58,206 bases of DNA from CAZVFE01 sp964626405 (GCA_964626405.1 CAZVFE010000001.1:1-58206), one strand, 5' to 3'; positions 1 through 7,877 are shown, counted from the stretch's first letter. Notes: generated by a model from the letters alone, not told the origin. Translations and numbers: made by a program.

Positions 1-234
1 CCAAAAATTGCAGAGGAAAAACCCAAAAAACTTTCTTTTAAGGAGAAAAAAGAATTAGAAGATTTAGAAAAAGAATTAGAGGGCCTTCAAGTCAAAAAAA
101 AGGATTTAGAAGAAAAATTAAATAACCCCACTGCCGAATATAATCTTATTGAGCAATGGGGTCAAGAATTTCAAGAAATTGAAAAATTAATTGAAGAAAA
201 AGAATTTCGTTGGTTGGAATTAACCATCCATTAA
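1..234 (+). CDS. ABC-F family ATPase, C-terminal fragment
   Basis: The window opens inside a reading frame of 77 residues that ends in TAA at 232-234. It is rich in Glu, Lys and Leu and starts with PKKLSFKEKKELEDLEKELE, followed by a second helix ending in FRWLELTIH. This is the C-terminal coiled-coil domain of Uup-type ABC-F proteins, which work on the ribosome or on DNA and have no membrane domain. Only this domain is visible; the two nucleotide-binding domains lie upstream of the window. Its stop codon directly abuts the stop codon of the convergent ThuA fusion gene, with no base between. The frame has no in-frame stop and its phrasing matches the family well, but a different coiled-coil protein cannot be excluded from 77 residues. 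Confidence 0.75.
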   Translation, partial: PKIAEEKPKKLSFKEKKELEDLEKELEGLQVKKKDLEEKLNNPTAEYNLIEQWGQEFQEIEKLIEEKEFRWLELTIH

Positions 235-3200
235 TTACCGATTAAACTTCAAACTCTTCAACATAAACATGGCTTTGTCTTTAACCTCAGGATTATTAAA
301 CTGAAGATAAATAGAATGCTTTCCAGACTCTGAAATAGAAATTGTTTTTTCAGTGGCATCCTGAATATCCAAATTTCCTAAAACCTTGCCTTCGGCATTA
401 TCCAATCGCATGGTTAGCTTTCCTCCTATTGTCCATCCTTTTACCATTGTTGGCACTACAGAAATAGACTTCACTCCAGTTAAATCTAGGTTTTTATATC
501 CGACTATTCCATTATCCTGGTTGGCAATTAATATCTCATTTCCTTGTACCTTAAATTTCATAATATCCTTACCTTCATCAAAACTAATCCCCGGCACTTC
601 TGAGCTTCTTAGTACCACGGATAGACTATTCGATGCAGGAGGAATTCCATTATTTCCTTTATCCGTATAAGTAGCATTTATGATATATGTTCCTGGTTTG
701 CCTTCATCATTGGTCATATAATCTCCCGCAACTGGCTTAGAACTTTTCTTTTCATCCCCAACACTTAATATATACTGAACCATTTCCCTTGCATCTTCAT
801 AGGAAATCTGAGGGTGCGCAGCCATCGCTTGCTCTCCCCAAACGCCTCCTCCCCCAGAAATTACTTTCTTGGTTAGTTTATCAATATTCTGAGAACTAGC
901 ACGATATTTCTTCGAAACATCCACAAAGGAAGGACCAATTGATTTCTCATTCTTTTGGTGACAAGCCGCACAATCACTTAATTCCATTAATCTCTTACCA
1001 TTCGCAAAAGAAACATTCATCTGGTGACCTTGAGCCAAAACAGTCTTATCATACCCTTGAAGATAATTGATGCTCACAATTACATCATCATCTGCAATCT
1101 TTCCGTCTTCCTTATCCGTCACATTTACCTGATAAGTAATCGGGCTTTCATTCCAATAAAAAGTCTGATTTCCCTTTAAATCAATAGCAATTTTAGGAAC
1201 TTCATTCCCCACTACTAAATCAATACTGGAAGTACCTGTATTTCCCTCTGAATCCTTCACTGTAAGCGTCACAGTATATTCTCCTGGTTTAGAATATTTA
1301 AAGCTTGGATTGGGTTTGGAAGATTTTTTACCATTTCCAAAATCCCAACGATAACTAATTGCATCCCCATCATAATCCAAACTTCCTTCGGAACTAAATT
1401 GTACTGTAAGTGGACTAGCTCCCTTTGTCTTATCAGCAGAAGCAATAGAAACCGGTGGTCTATTCCCTGCATTATATTCTATTTTGTACAAACTTGCTTC
1501 CGGATTTGGAGCAAACCAGTTCGGACCATATTCCAAGCCATATAGTTCTCCATTCTTGGAGAAAACCATATCCATTGGATGACTAAATCTTACCTCCGGC
1601 AAGAATCTTTCCATCTTGTCAAAATTATCGTTCTCATCCATGGTTACCGTATAAACGATATCTCTAGCCCAATCATAGGCAAATAATTTGCCATCAAAAT
1701 AAGCAGGAAACTTCTTGTCTCCCTGATAATCCTCTATATGATAAACCTGCCCAGCCATTGCATTTCTACCTCCTGTTTTTAACATAGGACCGAATTCAGG
1801 AGAATCCGCATAAGGATAATAAATAAAGGCTTTCTGTGCCTTGGGCAAATGTGCCATCCCCGTATTATGAGGTGAATCATTCACCGGTGCTTCCGGATTA
1901 TAATATTCAAAGGTTTCATTTGTATTGAAATCCCTTTTTCTATAAGCCTTATTATCTCCCACGAATAATGGCCATCCAAAATACCCTGGACCCCTCGCCT
2001 GATTTACTTCATCATGACCTCTTGGACCAAATTTATCTGAGTTTTCTCCTGCATCAGGGCCTACTTCACCCCAATATAAATAACCATTATGCTTATCAAC
2101 AGAAATTCGATATGGATTTCTATTCCCCATTACATAAATCTCTGCACGAGCATGATAGGTATTTGGAGGAAATAAATTTCCTTCAGGAATGGTATAGGTT
2201 CCATCATCCTGAGGCTTAATTCTTAAAATCTTTCCTCTTAAATCATTTGTATTAGAAGAAGTATATCGAGCATCCCAACCTTGTCTATCCTTTCTGTTAT
2301 CCATTGGTCCGAATCCATCAGACGCAAATGGATTGGTATCATCACCCGTAGATAAATATAAATTCCCCGCTGCATCCCATTCTATTGACCCCCCAGTATG
2401 GCAACACTCCACCCTTTTAACAGGAACTTTTAAAAGAATTTTTTCTGTTTCCAATAATAATTTATCATTTACATCATCATAAACAAAACGAGATAAATGT
2501 TGAGCGGTATCTTCTTGACCAGATGGTGGAGAATAATAAAGATACATCCAATGGTTTTCTTCAAATTTAGGATCCAAATTCAAACCCATCAAACCATATT
2601 CTTGTCCATTATAAACATCCAATTTTGCTACTTCCTTTTTCTCTCCAGTTTTCTCATTATACATTTTCACATTTCCTTTTCGAGAGGCATAGAAAATTTT
2701 TCCATTAGGTGCAATGGCCAATTCCGTAGGTTCATCTAGATAGGTATCTAATAGAACCTTTCTAAAACGATTATTTTCTGGGATTTTTGCTGTCCTTAGT
2801 TTTTTTTTGAAGTCAACTGCTGGTTTATCTGCAACCCATTGTAAGCCTCCCCAGATATGATTAATTACAATTGGCTCAGAAAAAGATTCATTGGTATGTC
2901 CCCAATTGGTATAAAAAGCTCTCCCTCCATCAAATTCATGATACCAAGACATTGGATGGAAATCTCCCATCTTACCATCCTTATAGGTTTTTTCTTCAAC
3001 AGTAATTAATACATTTACATCTTCATTAAAATGCTTAATATCATAAAATTCATCCGTTCTATTAAATGATTTTGGCAAGTCTTTAGTAGAAATATGATTG
3101 ATATCCTGCACAATAAAAGTTCCAGTTTGAACATTAGGATTACCCGGATGAGAGGCGAAATGTCCACCCGCTAATTTTGCATACCAAGCCCAATTATGTT

Positions 3201-3576
3201 CAGTATCAGTAGCTGAATGTATTCCTAGATAGCCGCCTCCAGCTTGGATATAACGTTGAAAGGCGTTTTTCTGTTCATCATTAAAAACAGTTCCAGTCGT
3301 ATTTAAAAAAACAACTAATGGATACTGTGCTAAATTTTCTTCAGTGAATAATGCAGCATTTTCCGTTGTATCAACTTGGAAACCCTTTTCTTGTCCTAAT
3401 TTAAAAAAGAAAGCTTGTCCGGATGGAATAGATCCATGTCGAAACCCTTTTGTACTTGAAAAAACTAAAATTTTCTTACCTTTTAAAGGATTTGAATCTT
3501 GTGAAAAACTTATTGAGGATTGAAAAGTTAATAATAAGGATACTAAAATGTATCCAAAAATTTTGGAATTTTTCAT
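235..3576 (-). CDS. Secreted ThuA / sugar dehydrogenase / PKD / cytochrome c fusion protein
   Basis: This 1113-residue exported protein combines several modules. Residues 1-25 are a signal peptide ending SISFSQ. Residues 34-250 are a ThuA-like domain (trehalose-utilisation family, glutamine-amidotransferase-like fold). Residues 270-700 form a beta-propeller of the glucose/sorbosone dehydrogenase family that usually binds PQQ. Residues 705-790 are a PKD domain (RWDFGNGKKSS, GEYTVTLTV). Residues 850-940 are a class I cytochrome c with haem motif CAACH at 869-873 and a likely axial Met at 918 (GEQAMAAHP). Residues 985-1113 look like a beta-sandwich carbohydrate-binding module. The inferred role is periplasmic or surface oxidation of a sugar or sugar derivative with electrons passed to the attached haem; the substrate is unknown. 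Such fusions are known in Bacteroidota and Planctomycetes. It is monocistronic and divergent from a secreted dienelactone hydrolase 52 bases away. Confidence 0.88.
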   Translation of the reverse strand: MKNSKIFGYILVSLLLTFQSSISFSQDSNPLKGKKILVFSSTKGFRHGSIPSGQAFFFKLGQEKGFQVDTTENAALFTEENLAQYPLVVFLNTTGTVFNDEQKNAFQRYIQAGGGYLGIHSATDTEHNWAWYAKLAGGHFASHPGNPNVQTGTFIVQDINHISTKDLPKSFNRTDEFYDIKHFNEDVNVLITVEEKTYKDGKMGDFHPMSWYHEFDGGRAFYTNWGHTNESFSEPIVINHIWGGLQWVADKPAVDFKKKLRTAKIPENNRFRKVLLDTYLDEPTELAIAPNGKIFYASRKGNVKMYNEKTGEKKEVAKLDVYNGQEYGLMGLNLDPKFEENHWMYLYYSPPSGQEDTAQHLSRFVYDDVNDKLLLETEKILLKVPVKRVECCHTGGSIEWDAAGNLYLSTGDDTNPFASDGFGPMDNRKDRQGWDARYTSSNTNDLRGKILRIKPQDDGTYTIPEGNLFPPNTYHARAEIYVMGNRNPYRISVDKHNGYLYWGEVGPDAGENSDKFGPRGHDEVNQARGPGYFGWPLFVGDNKAYRKRDFNTNETFEYYNPEAPVNDSPHNTGMAHLPKAQKAFIYYPYADSPEFGPMLKTGGRNAMAGQVYHIEDYQGDKKFPAYFDGKLFAYDWARDIVYTVTMDENDNFDKMERFLPEVRFSHPMDMVFSKNGELYGLEYGPNWFAPNPEASLYKIEYNAGNRPPVSIASADKTKGASPLTVQFSSEGSLDYDGDAISYRWDFGNGKKSSKPNPSFKYSKPGEYTVTLTVKDSEGNTGTSSIDLVVGNEVPKIAIDLKGNQTFYWNESPITYQVNVTDKEDGKIADDDVIVSINYLQGYDKTVLAQGHQMNVSFANGKRLMELSDCAACHQKNEKSIGPSFVDVSKKYRASSQNIDKLTKKVISGGGGVWGEQAMAAHPQISYEDAREMVQYILSVGDEKKSSKPVAGDYMTNDEGKPGTYIINATYTDKGNNGIPPASNSLSVVLRSSEVPGISFDEGKDIMKFKVQGNEILIANQDNGIVGYKNLDLTGVKSISVVPTMVKGWTIGGKLTMRLDNAEGKVLGNLDIQDATEKTISISESGKHSIYLQFNNPEVKDKAMFMLKSLKFNR

Positions 3577-3628
3577 AATAGGTTTAAAATTTCATAATTT
3601 GTAAATATAATTCAAAAAATCCTTATCT

Positions 3629-4462
3629 ATGAAAAAATTTATCGTATTTATTAGTTTGTTTTTATCGGTACAAACTATTTTTGGACAGGAATGCTGTTTC
3701 CCTGTGGATCAAATGCAATTATTTGCTTTTGACAAAGATTTTGTCAAATTACACCCCAATCCAAAAAAATACCTACATCAGTCTAAGAATGATGCGAAAA
3801 TGGTAGAATTTAAAACTCCTGATGGAAAAACTGCTAAAGGTTATTGGATTGAGGCAAAAAATAAAACGAATAAAACCTTATTAGTATTTCAAGAATGGTG
3901 GGGTTTGAATGAACATATAAAGCGTGAAGCTGATAAATATTTTGAAACATTAGGCAATGTAAATGTATTCGCAGTGGATTTATATGATGGCAAAATTGCT
4001 GAAACAAGAGATGAAGCAGCAAAATTAATGGGAAGTGCAAACCCCATGCGAATCGAAAAAATTGTTGAAGGTGCAATTGAATATTGTGGCGAAGACGCTA
4101 AAATTGCAACGATCGGCTGGTGTTTTGGTGGAGGCTGGTCTTTAAAAGCTTCTATTTTAGCTGAAAAAAAAGGAATTGGTTGTGTGATGTATTATGGCAT
4201 GCCGGTAAAAGATATTGAACAATTAAAAAGATTAAATTCCGATGTATTAGGATTATTTGCGGGAAGGGAAAAATATATTAATAAAGAAATCGTTGAGGAG
4301 TTTGCAGAGAATATGAAAAAGGCGAATAAGAAACTTAGTTATAAAATTTTCGATGCTGAACATGCTTTTTCTAATCCTTCAAATCCATATTATGATAGCG
4401 AGGCAACAAAAGAATCTTTTGCAATGGCAATAAAATTTTTAAAAGAACATATTGGGGAATAA
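3629..4462 (+). CDS. Secreted dienelactone hydrolase family protein
   Basis: The protein has 277 residues, with a signal peptide (residues 1-20, TIFGQ cleavage region) and an alpha/beta-hydrolase domain of the dienelactone hydrolase family. The nucleophile elbow is GWCFGG with Cys165, and the catalytic His is probably His245 in DAEHAF. In the usual DLH triad (Cys-Asp-His) the acid follows a beta-strand in a sequence like GEKD; here that segment reads AGREKY, so Glu214 is the best candidate for the acid. Cys22 and Cys23 follow the signal peptide closely, but there is no convincing lipobox. Family members hydrolyse dienelactones or other small esters; the substrate here is not predictable. The gene is divergent from the ThuA fusion, which may indicate a shared carbohydrate or lactone substrate, but that is inference from position only. 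Confidence 0.85.
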   Translation: MKKFIVFISLFLSVQTIFGQECCFPVDQMQLFAFDKDFVKLHPNPKKYLHQSKNDAKMVEFKTPDGKTAKGYWIEAKNKTNKTLLVFQEWWGLNEHIKREADKYFETLGNVNVFAVDLYDGKIAETRDEAAKLMGSANPMRIEKIVEGAIEYCGEDAKIATIGWCFGGGWSLKASILAEKKGIGCVMYYGMPVKDIEQLKRLNSDVLGLFAGREKYINKEIVEEFAENMKKANKKLSYKIFDAEHAFSNPSNPYYDSEATKESFAMAIKFLKEHIGE

Positions 4463-4501
4463 ATAATTTTATATTTTTAGGGAATACAAACCACTAAAAA
4501 T

Positions 4502-4822
4502 ATGATAAGTTCCGAATCAATTAAGCTTTTTAGATTAAAAAATGGCTTAACGCAAGAAAAAATGGCTGAATTATTAGAAATTAGCCAATCCTCTTATAAT
4601 CGGCTAGAGAATGATAAAAGAGAATTGAAAATCTCTGATATTAAAATAATGGCTGTAAATATGAATAAAGACCCAAATGATTTATTCAAGGAATTATGTG
4701 GGGAGGAGGTTTTAAAAAGAGATCAATTATTATTACAAGAAATTAAAGAGCAATATGAAAAAATCATACAAGAGAAAAATGCTCAGATTGAATTATTAAA
4801 AAGTTTTTACAAAAAGAAATGA
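4502..4822 (+). CDS. XRE-family transcriptional regulator with C-terminal coiled coil
   Basis: This is a 106-residue DNA-binding protein. Residues 7-62 form a Cro/C1-type helix-turn-helix, with LTQEKMAELLEISQSSYNRL carrying the scaffold and recognition helices. Residues 68-103 are a charged amphipathic helix (LLLQEIKEQYEKIIQEKNAQ) likely to dimerise. The last codon overlaps the next gene by ATGA (4819-4822), so the pair is probably translationally coupled and the regulator may control or accompany the small secreted protein encoded next. No operator could be picked out in the 39-base gap upstream. The architecture resembles small housekeeping or mobile-element regulators; there is no sign of a toxin gene alongside. 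Confidence 0.85.
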   Translation: MISSESIKLFRLKNGLTQEKMAELLEISQSSYNRLENDKRELKISDIKIMAVNMNKDPNDLFKELCGEEVLKRDQLLLQEIKEQYEKIIQEKNAQIELLKSFYKKK

Positions 4823-5031
4823 TTAAAACTATTAAATTTTCCTTAATTTTTTCCTTAGGAATTCTATCAATTAGTCCAGATTTAACGGCTAGTAATATTT
4901 CACAAAATAACTCTGTTAAAATAGAGGTTCTAAGGAAAAAATTTAAGAAGACAAAAAGAAAAAATAATAAAAATATTTTCAGACGAATTTTTTCAAAAAA
5001 AGGAAATGATTGTGGTTGTCCAAAACATTAA
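4819..5031 (+). CDS. Small secreted, strongly cationic protein of unknown function
   Basis: This is a 70-residue protein with an N-terminal hydrophobic signal segment (residues 5-24, probable cleavage after DLTAS). The mature part is about 45 residues, crowded with Lys and Arg (RKKFKKTKRKNNKN, FRRIFSKK), and ends in NDCGCPKH. I do not recognise a named family, although short basic exported proteins with a Cys-x-Cys-Pro tail do occur in Cytophagales. The start codon ATG overlaps the TGA of the upstream XRE gene. The TAA stop shares TTAA with the stop of the convergent dioxygenase. The coupled upstream gene, the signal peptide and the retained terminal Cys pair argue that it is real. Possibilities include a surface-binding peptide, a metal-binding peptide or an antimicrobial-like peptide; none is shown by the sequence. 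Confidence 0.7.
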   Translation: MIKTIKFSLIFSLGILSISPDLTASNISQNNSVKIEVLRKKFKKTKRKNNKNIFRRIFSKKGNDCGCPKH

Positions 5032-5795
5032 TTCAAAATAGGATTAAGTTTGGAATTTGCAGAATTTCCAATGGGTAAACCCATTAACCAACGTTGTCTG
5101 TCCGCCTCCTGGTTTTCATTTTTAGGTTGAATTATTTTGGCATCTGCATCCATATAAATTATCGTCATCACAGATCGCATTTTATAAGAAAAATTTCCCT
5201 CAGCCTTGTGGAGTGTCCAACCACGATGAAAGGTAGCATCTCCCGCTTTCATAGATTTTTGGGCATAAATTTCAAAACCTTTTAAACTTACATATTCTTC
5301 AATATATTTTTCAGAATCATCTGAGATTTTCATTAAAGGAAGTTTTTCGTTTTGGGATTTAGAGGCAAAAGTGAGCATTCCCATATTATCATCTATATCA
5401 ACCAAAGGCATCCACATGGTAATGGTTTTATCCGTATCCAAAGGCCAATAATATTGATCCTGATGCCAAGGAGTTGGACCTCCACCTGGTTCTTTAAATA
5501 ATGCCTGATCATGATAAAGACGAACCTTCTTTACTCCTAATAAATCTGCCGCCATTTGGGCAAATTTTGGATTAAAGACAAATTCTTTAATTTTAGAATT
5601 TAATTCCCATAAATTCATCATTTGTAAAAAGGCTTTTCCATAAGTATCTCGCTCTTCCATTCGCTTTACACCCTTAGAAAAATTAATCGAAAAATTTTCA
5701 ATTTCCTTCCGATATACCTCTAAATTGGAGGAATCCATAAGGCTAGGAATATAAACATGACCATTTTCTTCAAAAAACTGAATCTTTTCTTTCAT
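5028..5795 (-). CDS. Phytanoyl-CoA dioxygenase (PhyH) family protein
   Basis: The protein has 255 residues and belongs to the Fe(II)/2-oxoglutarate dioxygenase superfamily. The facial triad is visible as HQD (His111, Asp113) in TPWHQDQYYW and His196 in GWTLHKAEGN. Arg207 (SYKMRSVM) sits where the 2-oxoglutarate carboxylate is bound. No signal peptide is present, so it is cytoplasmic. PhyH family enzymes hydroxylate very varied small molecules, so the substrate cannot be named. The gene is divergent from an AraC-type regulator with a sugar-sensing-like cupin, separated by 125 bases containing a perfect palindrome; an AraC next to a PhyH gene suggests substrate-induced expression. It converges with the small cationic protein gene and overlaps it by 4 bases. 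Confidence 0.9.
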   Translation of the reverse strand: MKEKIQFFEENGHVYIPSLMDSSNLEVYRKEIENFSINFSKGVKRMEERDTYGKAFLQMMNLWELNSKIKEFVFNPKFAQMAADLLGVKKVRLYHDQALFKEPGGGPTPWHQDQYYWPLDTDKTITMWMPLVDIDDNMGMLTFASKSQNEKLPLMKISDDSEKYIEEYVSLKGFEIYAQKSMKAGDATFHRGWTLHKAEGNFSYKMRSVMTIIYMDADAKIIQPKNENQEADRQRWLMGLPIGNSANSKLNPILN

Positions 5796-5864
5796 CGGTA
5801 TTTTTATTTCAAAATTCTAAAAAATAATTCGCAAAATCTTATTCAATTTTTTCAATTAATTATG

Positions 5865-5883
5865 CTATTTTATCATAAAATAG
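5865..5883. promoter_or_regulatory. Perfect palindrome, candidate operator of the PhyH/AraC pair
   Basis: CTATTTTAT and ATAAAATAG are perfect 9-base inverted repeats around a single central C, placed in the 125-base divergent spacer between the dioxygenase and the AraC regulator. A second, imperfect dyad of similar composition follows at about 5885-5900. A TAAATTTG element read on the minus strand (5905-5912) would put the dioxygenase start of transcription just upstream of the palindrome. The role as operator is inferred; AT-rich sequence makes palindromes somewhat likelier by chance. Confidence 0.45.
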
Positions 5884-5920
5884 GTTATTTTTATGAAAAT
5901 TTGTCAAATTTAAACAAAAT

Positions 5921-6793
5921 ATGAAAGCAAGTTTTGAACAAATTTCTTGGAATGAAAAAGAAGTAATTCAATCAAAACATATAAAATTAACGCGATTTGA
6001 CTCTCCTCTTCATTATCATCCTGCCTTGGAATTAACCTATATTATCCAAGGGAAAGGGAAAAGATTCGTAGGAAACTCAATTGAGGATTTCAAGGAAGGT
6101 GATTTAATTTTATTAGGATCAAACCTTCCTCATTGTTGGCAAAATGATCGTTCTAATCTCTTATTAGAGGACCCAAAAGGAGAAAATTCCGAGGCCATAG
6201 TAATTCATTTTTCAGAAAATATTATTTTGAATAATGGCTTAGAAAATTTAAAATCCCTACTTGAAATTGCCAAACAAGGTATTTCCTTGGACAAAATTCA
6301 ATCTTTTAAATTAAAAAATCGAATTTTAAAATTCAATTCAAAGGATCCTCTAGACCAATTAATTGATTTATTATTCATCTTAAAACAAATCCAATTAGAG
6401 CAAGAAAATATCCGTATTTTAAATCCAATTAAGGAAAATTATCATCTAAATAATACAGATTTGGAAAGGATTAATAAAGTCTATTCCTATATCATAGCAA
6501 ATTTTACCCATGAAGTTCATTTGGATGAAGCCGCCCATCTAGCTAATATGACTGAAACCGCATTTTGTAGATATTTAAAAAAGGTAACAAGAAAAACTTT
6601 TATTGAAATTGTTACGGACTTTAGAATAAAATTTGCCTGTGAGCAATTAAAAAACACAGAAAAATCTGTATTGGAAATTTGTTTTGAAAGTGGATTCGGA
6701 AATGTTTCTCATTTCAACAAAATATTTAAAAAAAATAGAAATCAAACTCCTTTGCAATTCAGGAAAACAACACAAAAATTCATATTTGAATAG
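5921..6793 (+). CDS. AraC-family transcriptional regulator with N-terminal cupin
   Basis: This is a 290-residue regulator. Residues 20-110 form a cupin-like sensor (SPLHYHPALELTYIIQG, then GDLILLGSNLPHCW). Residues 185-285 carry the two AraC helix-turn-helix motifs, including HLDEAAHLANMTETAFCRYL and the signature ending in GFGNVSHFNKIFKK and TPLQFR. Regulators of this subtype commonly sense a small sugar or related ligand through the cupin and activate neighbouring genes. The divergent neighbour is a PhyH-type dioxygenase, the most probable target. The start is the ATG at 5921, which leaves the conserved cupin region intact. The next gene downstream, a glycosyltransferase, has its own -7 element and is probably separate. 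Confidence 0.9.
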   Translation: MKASFEQISWNEKEVIQSKHIKLTRFDSPLHYHPALELTYIIQGKGKRFVGNSIEDFKEGDLILLGSNLPHCWQNDRSNLLLEDPKGENSEAIVIHFSENIILNNGLENLKSLLEIAKQGISLDKIQSFKLKNRILKFNSKDPLDQLIDLLFILKQIQLEQENIRILNPIKENYHLNNTDLERINKVYSYIIANFTHEVHLDEAAHLANMTETAFCRYLKKVTRKTFIEIVTDFRIKFACEQLKNTEKSVLEICFESGFGNVSHFNKIFKKNRNQTPLQFRKTTQKFIFE

Positions 6794-6800
6794 AAATCCC

Positions 6801-6808
6801 TATTTTTG
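6801..6808 (+). promoter_or_regulatory. Bacteroidota -7 promoter element upstream of the glycosyltransferase
   Basis: TATTTTTG matches the Bacteroidota -7 consensus TAnnTTTG and lies 19 bases before the ATG at 6828, just after the stop of the AraC gene. I could not find a good TTTG -33 box at the expected spacing, so only the -7 match supports it. Confidence 0.45.
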
Positions 6809-6827
6809 TATTAATTAAAGTTCATAA

Positions 6828-7571
6828 ATGTACGAAGGAAAAAAAGTAATTGTTGTGATGCCCGCCTACAAGGCCGCTCTTACATTAGAAAAAACCTATA
6901 AGGAAATTCCTTTCGATTGGGTAGATGAGGTAATTCTGGTAGACGATCATAGTCCGGATAATACCGTAGAAGTAGCAAAGAACCTTGGAATTAAACATGT
7001 AATTAAACATGACAAAAACAAAGGTTATGGGGGAAATCAAAAAACTTGTTACAAAAAAGCCTTAGAATTAGGAGCGGATATTGTAATAATGGTACATCCA
7101 GACTATCAATATACTCCCAAATTATTGAAGGCAATCATCAGCATCATTGGAAATGAATTATATCCTGCAGTTTTTGCTTCAAGAATTTTAGGAAAAGGAG
7201 CTTTAAAGGGAGGAATGCCTATTTATAAATATATTGCCAATCGCGCACTTACTCTTTTTCAAAATATTTTAATTAATCAAAAATTATCAGAATACCATAC
7301 TGGTTATCGAGGATTCTCCAAAGAAATTTTAGAATCTGTTCCTTTTGAAAAAGCAAGTGATGATTTCATTTTTGACAACCAAATGGCTCTACAGGTATTT
7401 TGGAACGGCTTTGAAATTGGAGAGGTTACCTGCCCTACCAAATATTTTGAAGAAGCCTCTTCAATTAATTTTATGCGAAGTTCAATATATGGTTTAGGTG
7501 TAATTGGACATTCAATAAGATATAGATTGGCGAAATGGGGTTGGAAATGGAAATTAATGGAAAAAATTTAA
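6828..7571 (+). CDS. Family 2 glycosyltransferase, polyprenyl-phosphate sugar synthase type
   Basis: This is a 247-residue GT-A fold glycosyltransferase. The N-terminus reads VVMPAYKAALTLEKTYKEIP, followed by VILVDDHSPDNT with the metal-binding acidic pair and by VHPDYQYTP, typical of the DPM1/dolichyl-phosphate mannosyltransferase-like subgroup. There is no C-terminal membrane segment, unlike GtrB-type enzymes, so it would act at the cytoplasmic face of the membrane. The expected reaction is transfer of a sugar from a nucleotide donor to a polyprenyl phosphate or a glycan acceptor. It lies alone between the AraC gene and rpmH; the donor and acceptor cannot be deduced. Confidence 0.88.
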   Translation: MYEGKKVIVVMPAYKAALTLEKTYKEIPFDWVDEVILVDDHSPDNTVEVAKNLGIKHVIKHDKNKGYGGNQKTCYKKALELGADIVIMVHPDYQYTPKLLKAIISIIGNELYPAVFASRILGKGALKGGMPIYKYIANRALTLFQNILINQKLSEYHTGYRGFSKEILESVPFEKASDDFIFDNQMALQVFWNGFEIGEVTCPTKYFEEASSINFMRSSIYGLGVIGHSIRYRLAKWGWKWKLMEKI

Positions 7572-7588
7572 TATTTTTAGAAAAGACC

Positions 7589-7619
7589 TTTCAAATATTA
7601 AGTTTTATTTTTACCTTTG
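7589..7619 (+). promoter_or_regulatory. Promoter of rpmH
   Basis: TACCTTTG (7612-7619) is a perfect TAnnTTTG -7 element. TTTC at 7589-7592 lies 19 bases upstream, one base away from the TTTG -33 consensus. The predicted transcript would carry a leader of about 35 bases before the rpmH ATG at 7662. Position and spacing are right for a strongly expressed ribosomal protein gene. Confidence 0.65.
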
Positions 7620-7661
7620 CAATCCGAAATTTTTGCTGCGAAGCAATTAAAAATAAACAAA

Positions 7662-7817
7662 ATGAAAAGAACATTTCAACCTTCTGTAAGAAAAAGAAAG
7701 AACAAGCACGGTTTCCGTGAAAGAATGTCGACCGCGAATGGTCGTAGAGTATTAGCTTCAAGAAGAGCTAAAGGTCGTCATAAACTTAGCGTTTCAGACG
7801 AGAAAAGAGGAAAATAA
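7662..7817 (+). CDS. rpmH: 50S ribosomal protein L34
   Basis: This is the 51-residue L34 of the large ribosomal subunit, starting MKRTFQPSVRKRKNKHGFRE and continuing with RMSTANGRRVLASRRAKGR. The sequence is diagnostic. A longer open frame exists upstream from 7617, but the canonical start is the ATG at 7662 and the extra 15 codons lie in the leader and promoter. It is followed after 60 bases by rnpA, the nearly universal bacterial order. Its 3' end, including the stop codon, forms one arm of an inverted repeat described separately. Confidence 0.98.
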   Translation: MKRTFQPSVRKRKNKHGFRERMSTANGRRVLASRRAKGRHKLSVSDEKRGK

Positions 7818-7870
7818 TCCATAAATTGCTGATGGGGTAGCTTTTTTTGGATTATTGTAATTTAAATTAC
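7813..7870 (+). other. rpmH-rnpA intercistronic stem-loops
   Basis: AATAATCC (7813-7820, containing the rpmH stop) pairs with GGATTATT (7849-7856), enclosing a small GCT/AGC stem and a run of seven T at 7842-7848. Immediately after it lies the perfect palindrome GTAATTTAAATTAC (7857-7870), eight bases before the GTG start of rnpA. The first structure could attenuate transcription or mark an RNA processing site between a very highly expressed ribosomal protein gene and a low-abundance RNase P protein gene. The assignment is inference from sequence alone. Confidence 0.4.
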
Positions 7871-7877
7871 AAAATCC

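Noticed and set aside
2497..2739. Hydrophobic plus-strand frame within the ThuA fusion gene
   Set aside because: It is the reverse complement of the dehydrogenase propeller coding sequence; hydrophobicity arises from AT-rich antisense codons.
7617..7661. Longer rpmH frame
   Set aside because: The extra codons lie in the promoter and leader and L34 proteins invariably start MKRTFQP at 7662.
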